This document shows, piece after piece, positions 1 through 9,000 of a DNA stretch of 36,975 nt. Below the pieces are notes generated by a model. That model worked only from the letters and a program-made list of their open reading frames with translations, was not told the origin of the DNA and made no database searches. The translations under genes and the position numbers were made by a program. Origin of the DNA: an uncultured Paraglaciecola sp. (GTDB taxonomy: Bacteria > Pseudomonadota > Gammaproteobacteria > Enterobacterales > Alteromonadaceae); assembly GCF_913020055.1 (NCBI RefSeq), contig NZ_CAJWCF010000045.1, positions 1 to 36,975 on the forward strand, given 5' to 3'. Numbering within the stretch: position 1 is the first letter of the stretch; the number at the start of each line of letters is the position of its first letter.

Positions 1-1256
1 ATATCATTCACTACGTTGATTTTGGTAGGTATTTCAAAGCGTTGCAATTGATTTTTGCATATTTTCAAAACCTGCTGCTTAACTTGTTGCTGATCGTCAT
101 TATCAATAATAGTAATGTCTGCTACCACCAACGCCCCCATCAGAGCACTTTTTTTAGCGTACACTTTGGCTTGGTTAATATCAGGGCATTGTAATAATAC
201 TTGCTCAACTTTCTCTGGGTGCACTTTATTGCCACCTACATTTATCGTACCTGTAGATCGCCCCATAAACAGCACTCTATTATCTTTGATTTCGACTGTA
301 TCTTGAGTGTCTACATAACCTTGTTTATCGGTTTGTGCTGTTAATGAATGACAAACGTGAAAACTTGGTTTAACCAATAAGTGTTGTTTATCTGACACTT
401 TTAAAACAACCGGCAGGCTTGAGTCTCCAAGCCATTGAGCAGGGAAACCAGCCAATCCGTCACTGACAACTAGCCCCACTCCAGTTTCTGTAGAGGCGTA
501 AATGTGGCGTAATTTTGCCTTGGGGAATAATCGGCTTAATTTAGCTAAAACACTTTGGTCGGCGATCTCACCACCTAAAGTTATATGCTTAAGATTGGTC
601 TCAGCCAACTGTCCTGTCATAAGCAGTTGTCGCCACAAACTTGGCGTGGCAGAAATTGCCGTCACCTTATGGTGTTTCAATCGAGCCATCAAAGCGAGAG
701 GCTCGTAATCAGCAGCATCCACTAAATCAGCACAACTTAGTAATGCCTGTAATACCACTTGTAAGCCTGCAAACCTAAAGGGTTGGTATAATAAAGCCCA
801 GCACAAAGCTTGCAATTTTTGACTGTGTTTAGTGCTAATGGACAAAGATGAAAATGAGTGGGCAAACCATTTTGGCTGACCCGTTGTACCAGATGTCGCC
901 ATGTACCAAGTCGTTTGCAGCACGTCAGAAGAAATAGGATCCAGCGGTTTTCTAATTGAGTTATCAACCACTACATCAGCACTTAGAGGCCATTTGATCA
1001 GTTCTTTCTGAGGAGTTGGTACCTTAGGTGGACATAAATATATTGCTGAGCACCAGCCATCAAACGCAATCAACGCAGTGACAAATTCGGCTAAATTAGT
1101 ATAACCAATGGCGATATCTCGTTGACGAAGTTGTGGGTTTTGTTGCCTAATTTCACCTGCTTTTTTCAGCAATTCAGACACCGCACAACTTTCACCTTCA
1201 TAGATCATCACCCCAGTTTTGGGTAGGTTATTTAATTGCTGTTCTAGGCTTTGCAT
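1..1256 (-). CDS. AMP-forming acyl/aryl ligase (ANL superfamily), partial, runs off left edge
   Basis: An uninterrupted reading frame runs from an ATG at 1256 to the left edge, giving about 418 residues with no stop seen. ANL-superfamily signatures appear in order: the phosphate-binding loop TSGTTGQPK (residues 121-129), LGGE (227-230), YASTE (253-257), an acidic DTQDT (316-320), GR (332-333) and GGNKVHPEKVE (341-351). The last visible residues (about 410) lie just before the expected C-terminal catalytic lysine region, so only a short tail is missing. Such enzymes adenylate a carboxylic acid and load it on CoA or a carrier protein. The gene starts 7 bp after an acyl carrier protein gene, so loading that carrier is the natural inference. 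Substrate unknown. The short overlapping frames here are shadows. Confidence 0.85.
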   Translation of the reverse strand, partial: MQSLEQQLNNLPKTGVMIYEGESCAVSELLKKAGEIRQQNPQLRQRDIAIGYTNLAEFVTALIAFDGWCSAIYLCPPKVPTPQKELIKWPLSADVVVDNSIRKPLDPISSDVLQTTWYMATSGTTGQPKWFAHSFSSLSISTKHSQKLQALCWALLYQPFRFAGLQVVLQALLSCADLVDAADYEPLALMARLKHHKVTAISATPSLWRQLLMTGQLAETNLKHITLGGEIADQSVLAKLSRLFPKAKLRHIYASTETGVGLVVSDGLAGFPAQWLGDSSLPVVLKVSDKQHLLVKPSFHVCHSLTAQTDKQGYVDTQDTVEIKDNRVLFMGRSTGTINVGGNKVHPEKVEQVLLQCPDINQAKVYAKKSALMGALVVADITIIDNDDQQQVKQQVLKICKNQLQRFEIPTKINVVND

Positions 1257-1263
1257 AATAAAA

Positions 1264-1518
1264 CTACTGGTTGTTAGCGCATTGCTGATAAATAGCTAAA
1301 AACTCAGTAAAGGTACTAGGGTAAATATCGATTTCTAATTCAGTAAAAGGGTCAAATCCCAAGTCTTCCTCTAGTTGCGCCACTAACATGGCATAACCAA
1401 GGGAGTCTAAACCACACTCAAGCAACAAGGTATTTGGCTCAATTGGCTCGACTAAGGTGCAATCACTCAATTCTGCTACTTGTTGCATGGCTTGTTTTAT
1501 TTGTTGTTCTAAATTCAC
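1264..1518 (-). CDS. acyl carrier protein
   Basis: An 84-residue acidic protein with the phosphopantetheine attachment motif GLDSLG; the modified serine is Ser39. Length and motif fit a free-standing acyl/peptidyl carrier protein. It lies between pseH and an ANL ligase on the same strand, with 8 bp and 7 bp gaps, so the three are probably co-transcribed. The pair could activate and carry an acyl group destined for the nonulosonic sugar made by the upstream genes; that link is inference from position. It is not the housekeeping fatty-acid AcpP by context, since no fab genes are adjacent. Confidence 0.85.
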   Translation of the reverse strand: MNLEQQIKQAMQQVAELSDCTLVEPIEPNTLLLECGLDSLGYAMLVAQLEEDLGFDPFTELEIDIYPSTFTEFLAIYQQCANNQ

Positions 1519-1526
1519 TTTGATGC

Positions 1527-2108
1527 CTATCCTAAAAATTGAATTTGAGCAGCCGCCAGTGCAATGTTTTTCGGCAACTTGGCGAGTATTTTGTCACGAT
1601 TTTGTTGCCACTGCTTAAGTTCATAACTGTAATGTAGTATATCGAAAGGTAAGCCGTTTCGCTCACCGCCTTTTTCAATATTAACTTGTTCATATTCAAA
1701 CACTTTATGCATTTTATTTGCCCCATGATTAAAGGACAACACTTGTGCTATTAAGTGACTAAACTGGCTGTGACTAGCGGTAAAATCTAAAGCGGCTAAT
1801 TCCAAAATAATGCCACTGCCCGGCCAAACATTGGTCTCACCTAAATAGCAGCCCCATTCTGGTGTAGGAGTGTTTAGGCCTGAAAAATTCAGCACGCCAA
1901 TTGCCCGCTGATTTTGTAAAAACACATAAAACTTACGGCTAGGGTCCGTTTGAAACTTTTCAAACCATGCACAGTGCTCTTGCCACTCTACCTGTGCATT
2001 ATTATGCATATTTTGTTTAATACGCTGACTGTTGCGCCATTGCCAAACAAGTTCTAATTGTGCTTTATTTAGCGGTTCAAAGGCATGTTCAGGTATCGAG
2101 GTTTTCAT
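1527..2108 (-). CDS. pseH: PseH, UDP-4-amino-4,6-dideoxy-AltNAc N-acetyltransferase (GNAT)
   Basis: A 193-residue protein with the look of a GNAT acyltransferase. The N-terminal segment LVWQWRNSQRIKQNM (about residues 20-34) is typical of PseH/RimJ-like enzymes, where WRN precedes the acetyl-CoA-binding core. PseH acetylates the 4-amino group of the altrosamine intermediate before PseG removes UDP. Its ATG overlaps the end of pseG by 4 bp, supporting translational coupling. Given the neighbouring acyl carrier protein and ligase, the transferred acyl group might not be acetyl; that is speculation. Confidence 0.85.
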   Translation of the reverse strand: MKTSIPEHAFEPLNKAQLELVWQWRNSQRIKQNMHNNAQVEWQEHCAWFEKFQTDPSRKFYVFLQNQRAIGVLNFSGLNTPTPEWGCYLGETNVWPGSGIILELAALDFTASHSQFSHLIAQVLSFNHGANKMHKVFEYEQVNIEKGGERNGLPFDILHYSYELKQWQQNRDKILAKLPKNIALAAAQIQFLG

Positions 2109-3142
2109 TGAGTGTGATCACTTGTGAGTTTTTGCCCAGACATAAGTTTTACGATATTTTTGGCGCCATCCACTACAGGAAACTCTAACGCCTTTTGATG
2201 CATCAGACCTAACAACCCGGGTTGCTGCCATAAAGAAATACATTGCATGGCTAATTCATCAGCGTTCAAATCATCGACATTGAAAACCTTACACCAACCT
2301 TGATTAGCGGCTTCTTGGCTAGCATTTTTCTGATTTTCAGCCACTACCACTAACATTGAAGGTGTCGCACAAGCGAGTAACTCAAACTGACTTCCTCCAG
2401 CAGCGGATAAGGCTAATTTAGTGTTAACCAACACAGAGGCCATATTTTGACAGTCATGTAGATGAGTAATATCCAAGGCACTGGTTTTGATTAAATCGAC
2501 TAAGTCTTGTAATCCATCATAAGCAGCACCTGTAATAACGGTGATTGGTATACTCGAGCTAAGTTTTTGCAGTGATTGTAATACGCTAAACGTCAGTTTT
2601 TTAGGATCGCTACCACCAAACATAAGGGTTAAGTTTTGACGTTCTTGCCACTCATTATGGACTGATTGTAGGAATTCCTGTCTTAATACTTGGTAGTCCT
2701 GACCGATGGCCAATAGTGCATTAGGTGCGGTAACTTGATAGTTATGTGAAGCCGCGTTAGGCGCGCCATTAATCACTAAGTCAGCATACAGCGCACCGCT
2801 ATTATTCATATCATCGAAAACAGCGAGATTATATGTATCGGATTGCAGTGTGTGCCGGTAGTTTTGATCAAACTGATATCCGTCGAGCACTAACCAATTG
2901 ACCTTTAACTCGGTACATTGCTTACCTAACCATTCGGGCTCTAGCTGATTATCAATATTGGAAATGCATAGAATATCTCCTACCCAATCGGCTCGATTGC
3001 GACAGAAATATTCTGAACGCGGAGACATAAAAAAAAACACTTGATGCCCACTCGCCACTAATCTTTGTGCTAACGCCAAACAACGCATAACGTGGCCTAA
3101 ACCTATTTCAGGCTCACCTTCAACTCGAAACGCGACTCGCAT
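2105..3142 (-). CDS. pseG: PseG, UDP-2,4-diacetamido-2,4,6-trideoxy-altropyranose hydrolase
   Basis: A 345-residue GT-B-fold sugar-nucleotide hydrolase. The N-terminal motif GLGHVMRCLALA places the conserved catalytic histidine at residue 17, as in characterised PseG. A nucleotide-binding GGSDP motif lies near residue 176, and AAGGSQFELLA follows near 248. The enzyme removes UDP to give the free 2,4-diacetamido sugar that PseI condenses with phosphoenolpyruvate. It is 15 bp downstream of pseI and overlaps pseH. Length is slightly above the usual 270-340 range; nothing appears broken. Confidence 0.9.
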   Translation of the reverse strand: MRVAFRVEGEPEIGLGHVMRCLALAQRLVASGHQVFFFMSPRSEYFCRNRADWVGDILCISNIDNQLEPEWLGKQCTELKVNWLVLDGYQFDQNYRHTLQSDTYNLAVFDDMNNSGALYADLVINGAPNAASHNYQVTAPNALLAIGQDYQVLRQEFLQSVHNEWQERQNLTLMFGGSDPKKLTFSVLQSLQKLSSSIPITVITGAAYDGLQDLVDLIKTSALDITHLHDCQNMASVLVNTKLALSAAGGSQFELLACATPSMLVVVAENQKNASQEAANQGWCKVFNVDDLNADELAMQCISLWQQPGLLGLMHQKALEFPVVDGAKNIVKLMSGQKLTSDHTQ

Positions 3143-3157
3143 CAGCTATTACTCACA

Positions 3158-4213
3158 CTAGCACTCAAACATCGACCAATCTAACGGCGTGCCTTTAGCC
3201 AGTGTTTGTTTAGCGACTTTACCCAGTACGTTATCCCAGTTTTTAGGCGCTAAACCAAAGGCGGGGCGTACTATTCGTAGGTTTTGCGTGCTTAGTTTTT
3301 GCCCCTGCTGTATATCTTCACTCACATAAATTGAGCGGCGATACTGTTTGGATTTTTCTTCTGCTTGGGTGCCACCATACTTGACCTGCCCTAATGCTTG
3401 GTGAGCTCTTTTAGTTTCTAACACCAAAGACGCTAGTTCATCTGGCTCTAACGAAAAAGCCGCATCTACACCACCCGCATCTCTATCTAATACAAAATGT
3501 TTTTCAATCACTGTCGCGCCTAACGCAACGGCAGCAACCGACACCCCAACACCAGCAGTATGATCAGATAAACCCACTTGGCAACCAAAGGCGTCGCGTA
3601 AATGTGGGATAGTCACAATGTTGGATTGGGTTGGCTGTGCTGGATAAGTACTGGTGCATTTTAATAAAATAATATCGTTACAGCCTGCCAATTTGGCCAC
3701 GTTCACGGCTTGTTCAATCTCAGTTAAACTTGCCATGCCAGTAGACATAATCAATGGTTTTCTTTTACTTGCTGCTTTACGAATAAGCGGTAAGTCGGTC
3801 AATTCGAAAGAGGCTATTTTAAAACAAGGTACGTTCAAATCATCGAGGAAATCTACTGCTTGTTCATCAAAGGGGGAACTAAAGGCCAACATACCTAAAG
3901 ACTTGGCTTTATCAAACAGAGGTTGATGCCACTCGTATGGCGTGGCCGCTTTTTGATACAAAGCATGTAACGACTCACCGTGCCATAAACTGTCTTTTTC
4001 TTGAATGACAAAATGCTCGTTGTCTACGTCTAACGTCATGCTATCAGCGGTAAATGTTTGCAATTTTACCGCGTGAGCACCGGCTTTAGCCGCAGCTTCC
4101 ACCATCTCCATCGCTAAGTCTAACTGCTGATTATGGTTACCACTTAACTCCGCTATGATAAAAGGCGGGAAATTTGCGCCGATACTGCGGTCGCCAAGTT
4201 TTATTTCATTCAT
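3158..4213 (-). CDS. pseI: PseI, pseudaminic acid synthase
   Basis: A 351-residue NeuB-family synthase that condenses phosphoenolpyruvate with the 6-deoxy-diacetamido-altrose to form pseudaminic acid. Recognisable parts are FIIAELSGNHNQ (about residues 18-29), KLQTF (50-54), an STGMA stretch (about 157-161), and GLSDHT (about 215-220). A C-terminal SAF/antifreeze-like domain covers about residues 290-350. The choice of PseI over NeuB/LegI rests on the complete set of pse neighbours. The start overlaps the end of the preceding GT9-like gene by 8 bp. Confidence 0.92.
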   Translation of the reverse strand: MNEIKLGDRSIGANFPPFIIAELSGNHNQQLDLAMEMVEAAAKAGAHAVKLQTFTADSMTLDVDNEHFVIQEKDSLWHGESLHALYQKAATPYEWHQPLFDKAKSLGMLAFSSPFDEQAVDFLDDLNVPCFKIASFELTDLPLIRKAASKRKPLIMSTGMASLTEIEQAVNVAKLAGCNDIILLKCTSTYPAQPTQSNIVTIPHLRDAFGCQVGLSDHTAGVGVSVAAVALGATVIEKHFVLDRDAGGVDAAFSLEPDELASLVLETKRAHQALGQVKYGGTQAEEKSKQYRRSIYVSEDIQQGQKLSTQNLRIVRPAFGLAPKNWDNVLGKVAKQTLAKGTPLDWSMFEC

Positions 4214-5282
4214 CTTGCTGTTCCCTATCTTGTGGCTCCAAGGCTAGATGTACAAATATCGACTCAATACTTTCCACTAAATCTTCTGCTTTATCGCAGT
4301 TACATTCTAACGTAGCAATATTGTTTGGATTAGCGCCATGTTGCATACACGCAGTTACTGGATCCGTGCCAAATTCTGGCATTAACAAAGCAGGCTCGCT
4401 GGTGCCACTTATCATCAAGGTTGGACAATCAACCGCTTGTGCATACCAGCGATGACCACTTGGTTTACACACCATTAAGTCACTGGCTTTAAGCATTTTC
4501 AATAGTGAACGAATATCTTCTTTAGCATCCCTATCATCCCAAACAACAAAGCCTTTTTGTTCTAAAAGCTTTTTTAAACGACTTGCATAAGGATAGAGGT
4601 AGCCATCGTCAGATTGACCAAGACACAAACCAATCACTTTATTGGATTTAGCTTTTTTAGCCAGTCGTTTATCAATACCAACATCGATGGCCTGATCCAA
4701 TTTATCAACCACTAATCCACAACATTTAGTTAAATAAAATTCCGGATATCCACCTTCGCCTTCAACATCATATTGCCACCAGCGACCATGCCACTTGTGC
4801 ATGTTGGTAAATGAACTGGCCATAAAAGCTTGGCTTGAATTAACATAATCAGCTTGTAAACTTTGGTCTTGAACTTGTTCCAATAATTTTTGAACCGACA
4901 TGTTCAAATAATTACCACTGACAGGCTCACCAGCATCGGCTAAAAAACGTGTCAAAAAGCACGGCATAAAAGTGGTATCTAAGTTGACAATTTGACTGTA
5001 GTTTTCACCAATGATTTCCTCGGCGAGTCCCAAGAATGATTCCATGGCAAGGAAGAAATCGTCTGGCCACTGCTGCTGAGTCACATGATGAATAAACACA
5101 CTCGGCTCGGCTATTTTAATTAACTCAGCCCCATCTCCGAAGGTCAAAAAATGAATCTCTGCGTTTGGATTGTTTTTTTGAAAGTAGCGCAATACCGGAA
5201 GTCCAATGGCACACACATCTGCCGAACTTAACATCCTGATCAACAATACTTTTTCAGTTTTAGAGTCTAGAATTTCACTCAC
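4206..5282 (-). CDS. glycosyltransferase family 9-like protein embedded in the pse operon
   Basis: A 358-residue protein. Its N-terminus (LLIRMLSSADVCAIGLPVLRYF, residues 14-35) resembles the start of ADP-heptose:LPS heptosyltransferases (GT9), and IVNLDTTFMP (about 117-126) sits where that family has its second motif. The C-terminal half keeps a plausible nucleotide-sugar fold (KVIGLCLGQSDDG) but not the textbook GT9 acceptor-domain motifs. It overlaps pseF by 8 bp upstream and pseI by 8 bp downstream, so it belongs to the sugar operon. It is the only transferase-like gene in the window, and so a candidate for attaching pseudaminic acid or a partner sugar. The substrate is not deducible. Confidence 0.6.
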   Translation of the reverse strand: MSEILDSKTEKVLLIRMLSSADVCAIGLPVLRYFQKNNPNAEIHFLTFGDGAELIKIAEPSVFIHHVTQQQWPDDFFLAMESFLGLAEEIIGENYSQIVNLDTTFMPCFLTRFLADAGEPVSGNYLNMSVQKLLEQVQDQSLQADYVNSSQAFMASSFTNMHKWHGRWWQYDVEGEGGYPEFYLTKCCGLVVDKLDQAIDVGIDKRLAKKAKSNKVIGLCLGQSDDGYLYPYASRLKKLLEQKGFVVWDDRDAKEDIRSLLKMLKASDLMVCKPSGHRWYAQAVDCPTLMISGTSEPALLMPEFGTDPVTACMQHGANPNNIATLECNCDKAEDLVESIESIFVHLALEPQDREQQDE

Positions 5283-5976
5283 TTTTTTGCCCCTGAACGT
5301 AAGCTTGATACATTAGTTCTGCTCGCTGCCAATCTTCTGGTGTATCGATATCCTGCACTAAGTGCCGTGGTAAAATGACTGACAAGCTGTGGTGACTAAA
5401 AATCTTTTGATTGGATAAATAATCATCGGTTTTACCCCAATAAAACTGGCCTGCATCATGATAGGCTTCTTCTAAGTCTTGGGAACGTTTACCGATGCTT
5501 TCAGGAAACATGGGCGACACACCGGCCGCTGATTTTATCAGTGCCCGTTGTACTGGAAAAGGAAAACTAGTGACTGAAAAAGCAAAAGACTTTTCGCTAT
5601 GTTGTTTAAGTGAATCCAACCCTTGTTGCAGATATTGAGCATCTAAAAACGGCGCTGTGGCGTAGATACAACAACAGAATTCAGGTTTATAAAAGTTTTC
5701 AATACAAAACTTGATGGCATGATTGGTCACTGGTCGAGTACCTACCACATCATTTGATAATGTTTCTGGGCGAATAAAAGGCACATCAGCTCCAAAGGCT
5801 TTTGCTACATCAGCAACCTCTTCACTGTCAGTGGATATGATGATTTTATCAAACAGACCTGACGCTTTAGCCGCTTCGATTGAATAGGCAATAAGCGGCT
5901 TACCGGCAAATAATTTGATGTTTTTACCCGGAATTCGCTTGCTACCGCCACGTGCAGGAATGATGGCAATATTCAC
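5275..5976 (-). CDS. pseF: PseF, pseudaminic acid cytidylyltransferase
   Basis: A 233-residue CMP-sugar synthetase. The N-terminus IIPARGGSKRIPGKNIK (residues 5-21) is the CTP-binding signature of the NeuA/PseF family, and a DIDTPEDW segment near residues 209-216 is typical of the C-terminus. It activates pseudaminic acid to CMP-Pse, the donor for flagellin glycosylation. The start codon overlaps the pseC stop by 4 bp. Length matches PseF (about 230) rather than longer bifunctional NeuA proteins. Confidence 0.92.
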   Translation of the reverse strand: MNIAIIPARGGSKRIPGKNIKLFAGKPLIAYSIEAAKASGLFDKIIISTDSEEVADVAKAFGADVPFIRPETLSNDVVGTRPVTNHAIKFCIENFYKPEFCCCIYATAPFLDAQYLQQGLDSLKQHSEKSFAFSVTSFPFPVQRALIKSAAGVSPMFPESIGKRSQDLEEAYHDAGQFYWGKTDDYLSNQKIFSHHSLSVILPRHLVQDIDTPEDWQRAELMYQAYVQGQKSE

Positions 5977-7118
5977 ACCAATATCTCCCGTAGCGTATCA
6001 ATGACTTTTGTTTGTTCTTCATCCGTTAAACTTGGAAACAATGGCAGTGTTAAAGCGTGTTGGTAAAAGTGTTCAGACACAGGAAAGTCGCCTTGTTTAA
6101 AACCAAGTTGTTGATAGTAAGGCTGTAAATGAATAGGAATGTAATGCACATTGACGCCTACTCCTTTGGCATGAAGTTGCTGATAAATATTTTGCCGATC
6201 ATGCAAAGTAAGCTCAACCATATACAGATGCCATGCACTTTGTGATTGAGATTCTACGACTGGTAGTTTCAAGGGCAAGTTAACCAAGGCTTCATCATAA
6301 ACTTTTGCGATTTCAGCGCGCCTCTGCATAAAGGAGTCTAACTTTTTTAACTGGGATAAACCCAAAGCAGCTTGCATATCACTCAGCCGATAATTGTAAC
6401 CCAGCTCGAGTTGCTGATAATACCAAGGCCCATGACTTTCTCCTTGGTATTGTTCGGGATCTTTAGTCACGCCATGTTTAGCAAATAATTTAAGTTTTTC
6501 GTGAAGTCCGCTTTGATTAGTTAACACTGCGCCGCCTTCGGCACTGGTAATGGATTTAACTGGGTGAAAACTCAAAACGGTCATATCTGCATACACACAA
6601 CTGCCAATCTTGGATTGCTGATAACTGCCACCTAACCCATGGGCTGCGTCTTCAATTAATACGATTGAGTACTTCTGCGTTAAGCTACGAATACTCTGCA
6701 TATCACAGCTCAATCCAGAAAAATGCACCACGATTAACACTTTAGGTAGTCGATTCTGACTGGCAGCATGCTGGAGCTTGTTTTCTAAGGCGCTGACATC
6801 AATATTGCGAGTAGTAGGATTTATGTCCACAAAATCTATGCTCGCACCGCAGTAAAGCGCGCAATTTGCCGAAGCAACAAAAGAATTGGGAACTGTCCAA
6901 ACTAAATCTCCTGTACTAACACCTGCAGCTAAACAAGCCACATGCAAACCAGAAGTTGCACTATTAACAGCTACGCAATACTTAGCTCCAGTGTAATCAC
7001 ATAGAGCTTGTTCAAATTGGGGAACAACCTTGCCTTGAGTCAAAAACTGATTGCGTAACACATCCACAACCGCGTCTATATCATCCTCATCAACCAAATG
7101 TTTGCCATAAGGGATCAT
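5973..7118 (-). CDS. pseC: PseC, UDP-4-amino-4,6-dideoxy-AltNAc transaminase
   Basis: A 381-residue DegT/DnrJ/EryC1-family aminotransferase. The PLP Schiff-base lysine is Lys188 in SFHPVKSITSAEGG, and the ring-nitrogen contact is Asp157 in IEDAAH. PseC aminates the 4-keto product of PseB using glutamate. It starts 11 bp after pseB and overlaps pseF. Length and motif order are normal for the family. Confidence 0.93.
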   Translation of the reverse strand: MIPYGKHLVDEDDIDAVVDVLRNQFLTQGKVVPQFEQALCDYTGAKYCVAVNSATSGLHVACLAAGVSTGDLVWTVPNSFVASANCALYCGASIDFVDINPTTRNIDVSALENKLQHAASQNRLPKVLIVVHFSGLSCDMQSIRSLTQKYSIVLIEDAAHGLGGSYQQSKIGSCVYADMTVLSFHPVKSITSAEGGAVLTNQSGLHEKLKLFAKHGVTKDPEQYQGESHGPWYYQQLELGYNYRLSDMQAALGLSQLKKLDSFMQRRAEIAKVYDEALVNLPLKLPVVESQSQSAWHLYMVELTLHDRQNIYQQLHAKGVGVNVHYIPIHLQPYYQQLGFKQGDFPVSEHFYQHALTLPLFPSLTDEEQTKVIDTLREILV

Positions 7119-7129
7119 ATAAACGCCCG

Positions 7130-8128
7130 TTACAAGGTGACTTTATCGAGTGTTTTTAATTCATCGATGGTCAAAAAATGAGGATTTGTACCTGAGTGAT
7201 ATTCAAACTTTTCAGCAACCGGTTGGCCCACATCGCCTAATTTATTCTTTTTGTAATTGATGGTTTTATCAAAAAATTTGATTGCAGGCGTTATCACGTA
7301 ATGATCATCAAATTCTAAAGAATGGTGCGCCATCTCTTCAGGTACCATCACTTCATGTAGTTTTTCACCAGGGCGAATTCCAACTAAATCGTATTCTCGA
7401 TTACCACTGATGGACTCAACCAAATCGATTATTCTTATGGAGGGGATTTTAGGCACAAATATTTCGCCACCTTGCATCCGTTGGAAATTTTTAACTACAA
7501 ATTCAACACCCTCATCTAAGGTGATCCAAAAACGAGTCATTTCTGCATGAGTGACAGGAAGTTTAGTCACACCCTCATTCAGCAATTGACGAAAAAAGGG
7601 CACCACTGAACCTCTAGAACCCACTACATTACCGTAACGAACCACTGCAAATCTTGGCCCTGTGGCGCCAGAAATATTGTTAGCCGCGACAAATAATTTA
7701 TCAGAAGCTAGCTTAGTCGCACCATACAGGTTTACCGGATTGGCAGCTTTGTCGGTTGACAACGCAATAACCCGACTCACATCGGCGGAGATAGCGGCAT
7801 CAATAACATTTTGAGCCCCATAGATATTAGTTTTGATACATTCATTAGGATTGTATTCTGCAGCAGGCACTTGTTTTAAAGCAGCGGCATGCACCACATA
7901 ATCAACATCACGCATAGCTGAAATCAATCGCTCTTTGTCGCGCACATCACCAATAAAATAACGCATACAAGGGGCATTAAAATGTTGCTGCATTTCAAAT
8001 TGTTTTAACTCATCTCTGGAGTAAATGATGACCTTTTTCGGAGAATAATTTTTTGTTAGGTAAGCAGAAAAACGTTTGCCAAATGATCCGGTTCCACCCG
8101 TTATTAAAATTGATTTATTATTAAACAT
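7130..8128 (-). CDS. pseB: PseB, UDP-GlcNAc 4,6-dehydratase (inverting)
   Basis: A 332-residue SDR enzyme starting the pathway: it dehydrates and C5-epimerises UDP-GlcNAc. The Rossmann motif is GGTGSFGKRF (residues 11-20), and the active-site residues are STDKA (Asp126, Lys127) and YGATK (Tyr135, Lys139), spaced as in the H. pylori/C. jejuni enzymes. It is the first gene of the minus-strand sugar operon. The 90 bp before it separate it from the fliT-like gene; I could not define a confident promoter there. Confidence 0.94.
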   Translation of the reverse strand: MFNNKSILITGGTGSFGKRFSAYLTKNYSPKKVIIYSRDELKQFEMQQHFNAPCMRYFIGDVRDKERLISAMRDVDYVVHAAALKQVPAAEYNPNECIKTNIYGAQNVIDAAISADVSRVIALSTDKAANPVNLYGATKLASDKLFVAANNISGATGPRFAVVRYGNVVGSRGSVVPFFRQLLNEGVTKLPVTHAEMTRFWITLDEGVEFVVKNFQRMQGGEIFVPKIPSIRIIDLVESISGNREYDLVGIRPGEKLHEVMVPEEMAHHSLEFDDHYVITPAIKFFDKTINYKKNKLGDVGQPVAEKFEYHSGTNPHFLTIDELKTLDKVTL

Positions 8129-8218
8129 AAACAGCCCTCACAATCATTTTAGTTTGGTAGAAATCACATTGACTTGATTCATTACCTAATTGATTTAACT
8201 CGTTAAAATCCAGAATAT

Positions 8219-8527
8219 TCATCGATACTTATTTATAGCTTTGCGACCACGTACCAACCCAGATAGTTGTTTTAATGACGCTTTAAATGATTCTTCAGCA
8301 TAAGCAACTAATGCGCCATTAACCTGCAACTCGGCTTTTGCGAATTGTTTTTTTTCTTCTTCAGCGAGGTTTTCTAGATATTTTAGAATGAATTCGTCAC
8401 GTTCCGTTACGAGTTTCAAAAATAAAGATTCATCGGGATCATTTTCAGATGTGAGTTCTGACAGATCTCGATTGATACTTTTTAATGGGGAAGGTGTAAA
8501 AGAATGATCTAATAGTAATTTTTTCAA
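8219..8527 (-). CDS. FliT-like flagellar export chaperone (tentative)
   Basis: A 102-residue, charged, probably all-helical protein with no recognisable catalytic motif. It overlaps the end of fliS by 4 bp and lies in the fliD-fliS-X position occupied by fliT in many gammaproteobacteria. FliT binds FliD and, in enterics, FlhDC. The sequence itself does not give a decisive motif, so the name rests on size, helical character and position. Confidence 0.5.
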   Translation of the reverse strand: MKKLLLDHSFTPSPLKSINRDLSELTSENDPDESLFLKLVTERDEFILKYLENLAEEEKKQFAKAELQVNGALVAYAEESFKASLKQLSGLVRGRKAINKYR

Positions 8528-8955
8528 ACTGTAGCTTGACGTTGTTGCCTCTGCATTTCGTAAGCCTCTTGTTTGGCTGACTCAGGAATTTGCGACCAGG
8601 CTGTTTTAATGGGTAAAAACAGAGTAATCACTTCATCAACAATCTTCAAGCTATTCTGCACATTAGCGTCAATCAAGCGTTGGATCATATAATCGTAAAG
8701 CGCATACAAATTATCCGCGACCTCACCACCAGACTCTAACGAAAGAGTATCACGTAGGTTCATCAAGATAGCCGTCGCACGTGAAATATGCTCTGACTTA
8801 CCAGCGTAATCCTTTCGCTCTATGCAGCCTTTGGTGTAAGCAAGCTTATCAAGCGTGCCTTGCATTAACATTAAGGTTAACTTATGCGGATCAGCCTGAC
8901 CGACTTCTTGCTTCAGATTACCTTTTTTATAAGCATTGATACCTTTTAACGCCAT
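8524..8955 (-). CDS. fliS: FliS, flagellin export chaperone
   Basis: A 143-residue helical protein starting MALKGINAYKKGN, the typical FliS N-terminus with the Y motif; HKLTLMLMQGTLDKL follows. FliS binds the C-terminal D0 helices of flagellin and prevents premature polymerisation. The longer frame opens at 8970, but GGAAAA lies at a good distance before the ATG at 8955 and nothing comparable precedes 8970, so I chose 8955. The gene sits between fliD and a fliT-like gene, probably one transcript. Confidence 0.88.
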   Translation of the reverse strand: MALKGINAYKKGNLKQEVGQADPHKLTLMLMQGTLDKLAYTKGCIERKDYAGKSEHISRATAILMNLRDTLSLESGGEVADNLYALYDYMIQRLIDANVQNSLKIVDEVITLFLPIKTAWSQIPESAKQEAYEMQRQQRQATV

Positions 8956-9000
8956 ACTAATTTTCCACATTTTTGATTGTTAAATTGCATTCTTTCTAAC

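Noticed and set aside
737..967. A 76-residue minus-strand frame and neighbouring small frames in 1-1250
   Set aside because: Shadows of the ANL ligase, whose own frame is open from 1256 to the left edge and carries clear motifs.
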